Source: Mageeibacillus sp. UBA5747
GTDB lineage: Bacteria; Bacillota; Clostridia; Saccharofermentanales; UBA5734
Assembly: GCA_002419145.1 (NCBI GenBank)
Contig: DIFN01000008.1
Span: forward strand, 1 to 34,314
Reading direction: 5' to 3'
DNA length: 34,314 nt
Below the pieces are notes generated by a model that did no database searches, was not told where the DNA came from, and saw only the letters and a list, made by a program, of their open reading frames with translations. The position numbers were made by a program, and so were the translations under genes. This document shows, in pieces, positions 31,350-34,314 of the stretch; the stretch's first letter is position 1, and every line of letters begins with the position of its first letter.

Positions 31350-31967
31350 TCAGCGGTAGGAAATGGCGTCGAACTTGCATACGTCGACACACTTGCGGCA
31401 AACCAAGCACTCTGCAGGATCAATCTGGTGTTTGCCACCTTCGGGTTTGCGGATGGTTGCTGTCGGACATACTCTGGCGCAGGCGCCACAGTTGACACAG
31501 GCACTTGCCTCGATGGTCATTTTCTTTTTGGAAAGACGGCCGGGCAGGCTGAGAATCGTGCCATAAGGACACAAGTGGCGATGCCAGAGCAGTTCAGGGA
31601 AGAACAAGGTCAGACCAATCCCCAGAAAAAAAAGTGCTGGCAATACGGGCAGCGGCTTTTGCCCGACGATCCCCAGGGCAGCAAGGCCGAGAAACGAGAC
31701 AAGGATAACGATCCGAACCCAAGGTTTGGTCAACCATGCCGGCGTCGCCAGACTTTTGATATGAAGTTTCTTCTTTAGCCAAGTCTCGAAGCGCATCACG
31801 GTGTTCATCGGGCAGACCCAGCCACAATAGAAGCGGCCGAAGAACAAGCCTGCCAGAGCACTGCCGAGAAAAACAAACATCCAGATCTGGACCTTGCCTT
31901 TGGCGAGCAAGAACAAAAACAGCGCGAGAAACAGGATTTGCAGCGTCGTCTGAATTTTCCTGGTCAT
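31350..31967 (-). CDS. Membrane 4Fe-4S protein (NapH/polyferredoxin-like)
   Basis: A 205-residue membrane protein with about four hydrophobic segments. Near the N-terminal half it has YCGWVCPMNT and later HLCPYGT, the paired CxxxCP signatures of the NapH/CcoG/NosR group. Two 4Fe-4S motifs follow: CVNCGACARVCP (about 159-170) and CLVCRKCVDVC (about 187-197). Such proteins pass electrons between the quinone or membrane side and redox enzymes. ATG 31967 is 4 bp after the stop of the cupin gene, with AAAGG in front; a GTG at 31979 lies too close to that site. It is co-transcribed with the cupin gene. The electron donor and acceptor are unknown. Confidence 0.88.
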   Translation of the reverse strand: MTRKIQTTLQILFLALFLFLLAKGKVQIWMFVFLGSALAGLFFGRFYCGWVCPMNTVMRFETWLKKKLHIKSLATPAWLTKPWVRIVILVSFLGLAALGIVGQKPLPVLPALFFLGIGLTLFFPELLWHRHLCPYGTILSLPGRLSKKKMTIEASACVNCGACARVCPTATIRKPEGGKHQIDPAECLVCRKCVDVCKFDAISYR

Positions 31968-31971
31968 TTTC

Positions 31972-32301
31972 TTAATCACCTTTCCTTGTAAAAGACGGAT
32001 TGGGTGTCTTGACTACATAGAATTCCAGCATGCCATCAGAGAAGTTGTTGACGTTCATCCTGGTATCCTGTGGAATTTCAATGATCTGGCCTGTTGCGTA
32101 ATTGACAGATTCTTGATCACCCAGACGTAAATTCATCGTCCCGCGCAGAATCACCAGATTGACATGAGCGTTGGTAAAATGTTCCGGCAGTCCTTCCCCG
32201 GTAGGCATGATCATGTGGTTGATCAAGATCGATTCTGCACTGACCACAGTCTCAATCGTTCGGGAATCCTGCTGGATCGGTGTGTGAACGGATTCAATCA
32301 T
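31972..32301 (-). CDS. Cupin-domain protein
   Basis: A 109-residue single-domain cupin. Candidate metal-binding residues include HFTNAHVNLVILRGTMNLRL (about 41-60), in which the G-x5-H-x-H motif is only partly kept, and GQIIEIPQDTRMNV (about 71-84) for the second motif with the usual His replaced. It may therefore bind metal weakly or serve as a small-molecule sensor. The ATG follows AGGAGG. It shares the divergent promoter region with the Crp/Fnr gene and is coupled to the 4Fe-4S membrane protein. Small cupins next to Crp-type regulators and Fe-S proteins recur in anaerobes; I infer a redox-linked role. Confidence 0.75.
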   Translation of the reverse strand: MIESVHTPIQQDSRTIETVVSAESILINHMIMPTGEGLPEHFTNAHVNLVILRGTMNLRLGDQESVNYATGQIIEIPQDTRMNVNNFSDGMLEFYVVKTPNPSFTRKGD

Positions 32302-32311
32302 AAAGGTCCTC

Positions 32312-32340
32312 CTGACAGTTAGCTACCTGTCGAGTATAAT
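32312..32340 (+). promoter_or_regulatory. Promoter of the Crp/Fnr-type gene, with overlapping divergent -10
   Basis: CTGACA at 32312-32317 and a perfect TATAAT at 32335-32340, with 17 bp between them, give a strong rightward promoter. On the minus strand a TATACT at 32338-32333 overlaps the same -10 and could drive the cupin gene. Confidence 0.7.
32314..32331. promoter_or_regulatory. Inverted repeat between -35 and -10, possible Crp/Fnr-type operator
   Basis: GACAG and CTGTC half-sites are separated by eight bases (TTAGCTAC). The position within the promoter and the two-fold symmetry suit binding of a Crp-family dimer, perhaps the adjacent regulator itself. An outer AGGTCC/GGACCT pair (32304-32309, 32342-32347) flanks it, not exactly concentric. 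Confidence 0.45.
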
Positions 32341-32415
32341 GGGACCTGACCATAAAAATGAGTTGCCATGGAAACTTTTTCGTCCGATACAATGGCAAAA
32401 GACAGGAATATTCAC

Positions 32416-33084
32416 ATGGCAGATACTTCGCCCCAGTCTCACCTTTGGCAAGCTTTATCCCTGATCACTCCTTTCGACACCTTGAGTGAACGACAATGGC
32501 AGAGACTGGAGCAATCTGGTTCGGTCCGTTTTCTAACCTTTGAAAAGGGGGCGCCGATCCACCTCCAGCAAGAGCCTTGCACCTCCCTCGATGTGATTCT
32601 TGAGGGTCAAGTTTCTATTCAGAACATCGGTCAGGAGGGGGATGTCCTGACAATCAATTTGTTTGCGACCCGGGATCTTCTAGGGGTCAATCTGCTTTTT
32701 GCAAGCCGGAACAGATACCCGATGACAGCCATCGCGGACCGGAAATCTCTGGTTGCCCAGGTTCCTGGTGACTGGATCCATGCGTTTTGCCAGGAAAACC
32801 CTGATTTCATGTCAGGGATCATGCGTGCCATTTCCGACCGATCTCTGGTCTTGACCGGCCGGATCCAGGCCATGGCTCACCGCAGCATTCGAAAAGCTTT
32901 GCTGGATTATCTGGAATATGAAAGGATTCTCCAGGATAGCCGCACGGTTCGACTCCCAGTGAGTAAAAAGATCCTGGCTGAGCAGCTGGGAATCGAACGC
33001 ACGTCCCTGAGTCGGGAACTGGCTAAAATGAGAGACGATGGACTGGTGCAGTTTGATTCCAGAAGCATCACCCTGCTTTCTTAA
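32416..33084 (+). CDS. Crp/Fnr-family transcriptional regulator
   Basis: A 222-residue regulator from ATG 32416, preceded by AGGA at 32404-32407; an in-frame ATG at 32368 would add 16 residues but has a poor ribosome site. The N-terminal cyclic-nucleotide-binding-like beta-barrel shows FEKGAPIHLQQEPCTSLDVILEGQV (about 39-63) in two motifs. A long helix follows, then a C-terminal helix-turn-helix with SKKILAEQLGIERTSLSREL (about 182-201). Only two cysteines are visible, so the four-Cys oxygen-sensing cluster of Fnr is absent. It probably controls the cupin/4Fe-4S operon and itself through the dyad between them. The signal could be a haem-bound gas, redox compound or metabolite; none is proven. 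Confidence 0.88.
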   Translation: MADTSPQSHLWQALSLITPFDTLSERQWQRLEQSGSVRFLTFEKGAPIHLQQEPCTSLDVILEGQVSIQNIGQEGDVLTINLFATRDLLGVNLLFASRNRYPMTAIADRKSLVAQVPGDWIHAFCQENPDFMSGIMRAISDRSLVLTGRIQAMAHRSIRKALLDYLEYERILQDSRTVRLPVSKKILAEQLGIERTSLSRELAKMRDDGLVQFDSRSITLLS

Positions 33085-33184
33085 TAGTGGCAACACAACA
33101 CGGCCTCTCCTGCCATCTTGCGGCTGATTATGACAAAAAACGTGTCGTTTAATACGTAAGACTGGTAATCATTAATGAAACATT

Positions 33185-33190
33185 TATAAT
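33185..33190 (+). promoter_or_regulatory. -10 box upstream of the RsgI-like gene
   Basis: A perfect TATAAT lies in AT-rich DNA, 38 bp before the ATG. The -35 region at 17 bp (CTGGTA) matches only half the consensus, so an activator or a different sigma factor is possible. Confidence 0.4.
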
Positions 33191-33227
33191 AAAAATGACC
33201 GTGTAAAACAAAGGGGGGGCTTCAGCT

Positions 33228-34314
33228 ATGCAAGGAACCGTCTATCATCTGGAACGGAACATGGCGATGATCTGGACCTCGGACAATTTTCTGGTCCGAG
33301 TCAGGAAACAACCCCATTTTTCAATCGGTGACAAGATCCGTTTTACCCCGGACGATTTGATTCAAGGACCCCAAGGCCGTCCGTCGGTCCTTTCCTACCG
33401 TCAGATAGGGACGATCCTGGCTGGTGTGATGCTAAGCCTGGCGGTCCTTTTGTATTTTTTGCAGAGCATGCTGGCTGGATTCTTCCTGCCACCACCGGCT
33501 GTTCTGGTGACGGTTGACATCAATCCGATCGTCCTGTTTTCGGTAGCAGCAGATGGAACGGTCGTTTCTGCCACGGCTCAAAACCAGGATGCCCAGAAGC
33601 TCAAGCTCGGTGCTCTGCCTGGCCAGCCCTTTGCTGCTGCACTGGAGTCTGTGGTCCGCCAAGTGACAGACGCGGGGATCATCGATCCTGCAGACGGTGT
33701 TCTGGACTATGTTGTTGTGACCACGGTAGACCTCGGTGACCATGACGAGACGCTGGAGGACCTGGCAGGCTTACTTGACCAGGCAGCCATCCAGAACCAG
33801 ACCCTTTCTGCGGTCAATCTGATCCTGACTGAGGCAGATGCGTCTGAACTGGATCAGGCCAGAACAGCATCCATACCACTGGGTCTGATCGCGATTACGG
33901 AGCAGACCGGTCTTGCCACCTCAGGCGAGACCATCAAATCCTTTTTTGCAAACCCTGAGCATGCACAATCACTCGAGGCCAAGACAACGGGTGGACAACT
34001 CTTGAAAGTTAAACCCCAAGTCAACCCATCGCAAAAACTGCTTTCTGAAATTGACCGCGGAAATCCGGAACCCGCACCAGTTACAGCCACTTTGCTTGAA
34101 GCAGGAGATGATAAGAAGGATCAGACCCCGGCTGCGACCAGTCCGGCTGTAGAGAAAAAAGCCGAGACCCCGGCTGCGACCAGTCCGGCTGTGGAGAAAA
34201 AAGCCGAGACCCCGGCTGCGACCAGTCCGGCAGTAGAGAAGAAAGCCGAGACCCCGGCTGCGACCAGTCCTGCTGTAGAGAAGAAAGCTGAGACCCCGGC
34301 AGCGACCAGTCCGG
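33228..34314 (+). CDS. RsgI-family anti-sigma factor-like protein with C-terminal tandem repeats (partial)
   Basis: At least 362 residues; the frame is open to the window end. ATG 33228 follows a strong AAGGGGGGG site. Residues 1-45 resemble the cytoplasmic RsgI N-terminal domain that binds SigI. One membrane segment is at about 61-87. After it comes the conserved RsgI core beginning VTVDINPIVLFSV (about 94-106), which in the family faces outside. A polar, low-complexity tail from about residue 270 ends in 14-residue repeats of the type PAATSPAVEKKAET. RsgI proteins transmit an outside signal, in some cellulolytic Clostridia polysaccharide binding, to a sigma factor. No sigI gene lies just upstream. 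A carbohydrate-binding or enzyme domain may follow beyond the edge. Confidence 0.85.
   Translation, partial: MQGTVYHLERNMAMIWTSDNFLVRVRKQPHFSIGDKIRFTPDDLIQGPQGRPSVLSYRQIGTILAGVMLSLAVLLYFLQSMLAGFFLPPPAVLVTVDINPIVLFSVAADGTVVSATAQNQDAQKLKLGALPGQPFAAALESVVRQVTDAGIIDPADGVLDYVVVTTVDLGDHDETLEDLAGLLDQAAIQNQTLSAVNLILTEADASELDQARTASIPLGLIAITEQTGLATSGETIKSFFANPEHAQSLEAKTTGGQLLKVKPQVNPSQKLLSEIDRGNPEPAPVTATLLEAGDDKKDQTPAATSPAVEKKAETPAATSPAVEKKAETPAATSPAVEKKAETPAATSPAVEKKAETPAATSP
34124..34314 (+). repeat. 42-bp in-frame tandem repeats in the RsgI-like gene
   Basis: Four full 42-bp units (34124-34165, 34166-34207, 34208-34249, 34250-34291) and a partial fifth to the window edge. Differences are few and mostly silent, e.g. 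AAA/AAG Lys and the GCT/GCA Ala codons. Each unit encodes 14 residues rich in Pro, Ala, Thr, Glu and Lys, suited to a flexible spacer outside the membrane. Confidence 0.95.

Noticed and set aside
32416..33084. Fnr-type oxygen sensor with a 4Fe-4S cluster
   Set aside because: Only two cysteines are visible and they are not in the N-terminal cluster arrangement required.
34124..34314. Regular repeats that could suggest a CRISPR array
   Set aside because: The units are directly adjacent with no spacers, are 42 bp and stay in the reading frame of the RsgI-like gene.

Overview
The window looks like chromosomal DNA from an anaerobic, Gram-positive-type Firmicute, most likely a Clostridia relative with moderately high GC. 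This is an inference from gene content and signals. The content includes an RsgI-type anti-sigma factor, LrgAB, an Amidase_3 end, a biotin-dependent Na+-pump decarboxylase, rubrerythrin, partial late cobalamin assembly, strong AGGAGG ribosome sites and TATAAT -10 boxes. No rRNA, tRNA, CRISPR array, intact insertion sequence or phage gene was found.

Layout. 1-1982 (+): end of a cell-wall amidase, a membrane-anchored Ig-like/serine beta-lactamase-like protein and a small unknown ORF. 1990-5310 (-): an operon read leftward as D-2-hydroxyacid dehydrogenase, lrgA, lrgB and glycerate kinase. Its content suggests uptake or export and metabolism of small 2-hydroxyacids. 5665-6851 (+): a two-gene chromate transporter. 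6963-9620 (+): an FAD enzyme with a ferredoxin-like cysteine cluster, followed by an organic-anion-type permease. 9753-17322 (+): the most unusual region. A single-module NRPS (C-A-PCP-TE) is followed, with overlapping genes, by a 7TM histidine kinase and a REC-DUF3369-HD-GYP response regulator. The A-domain specificity residues read as the classical threonine code, and the fused thioesterase has Cys where Ser is usual. An N-acyl-threonine-type product, possibly a beta-lactone, coupled to its own sensor and c-di-GMP output is a testable hypothesis.

17409-18305 (+): a metallophosphoesterase. 18607-21880 (+): the Na+-translocating oxaloacetate decarboxylase operon, with separate carboxyltransferase, small membrane, biotin-carrier and beta subunits. 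22035-25490 (+): cobT, cobU, cobS, a second short cobU-like gene and a cobC-like phosphatase, for nucleotide loop assembly of cobalamin. 25491-25783: a convergent intergenic zone with a perfect palindrome and CCGCGG repeats. 25784-26953 (-): a baeRF-type release-factor-like protein. 27107-29792 (+): a shrunken GH65-like protein lacking the catalytic motif, coupled to a membrane diguanylate cyclase.

29922-33084: an oxygen/redox defence cluster of rubrerythrin and a ferritin-like protein (+), a cupin and a membrane 4Fe-4S protein (-), and a divergent Crp/Fnr regulator (+). 33228-34314 (+): an RsgI-like protein without an adjacent upstream sigI, ending in 42-bp tandem repeats cut by the window edge.

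Two c-di-GMP proteins of opposite predicted activity are present: the HD-GYP regulator at 15742 and the GGDEF protein at 28104. All functions are assigned from visible motifs and remembered family features; no database search was run.
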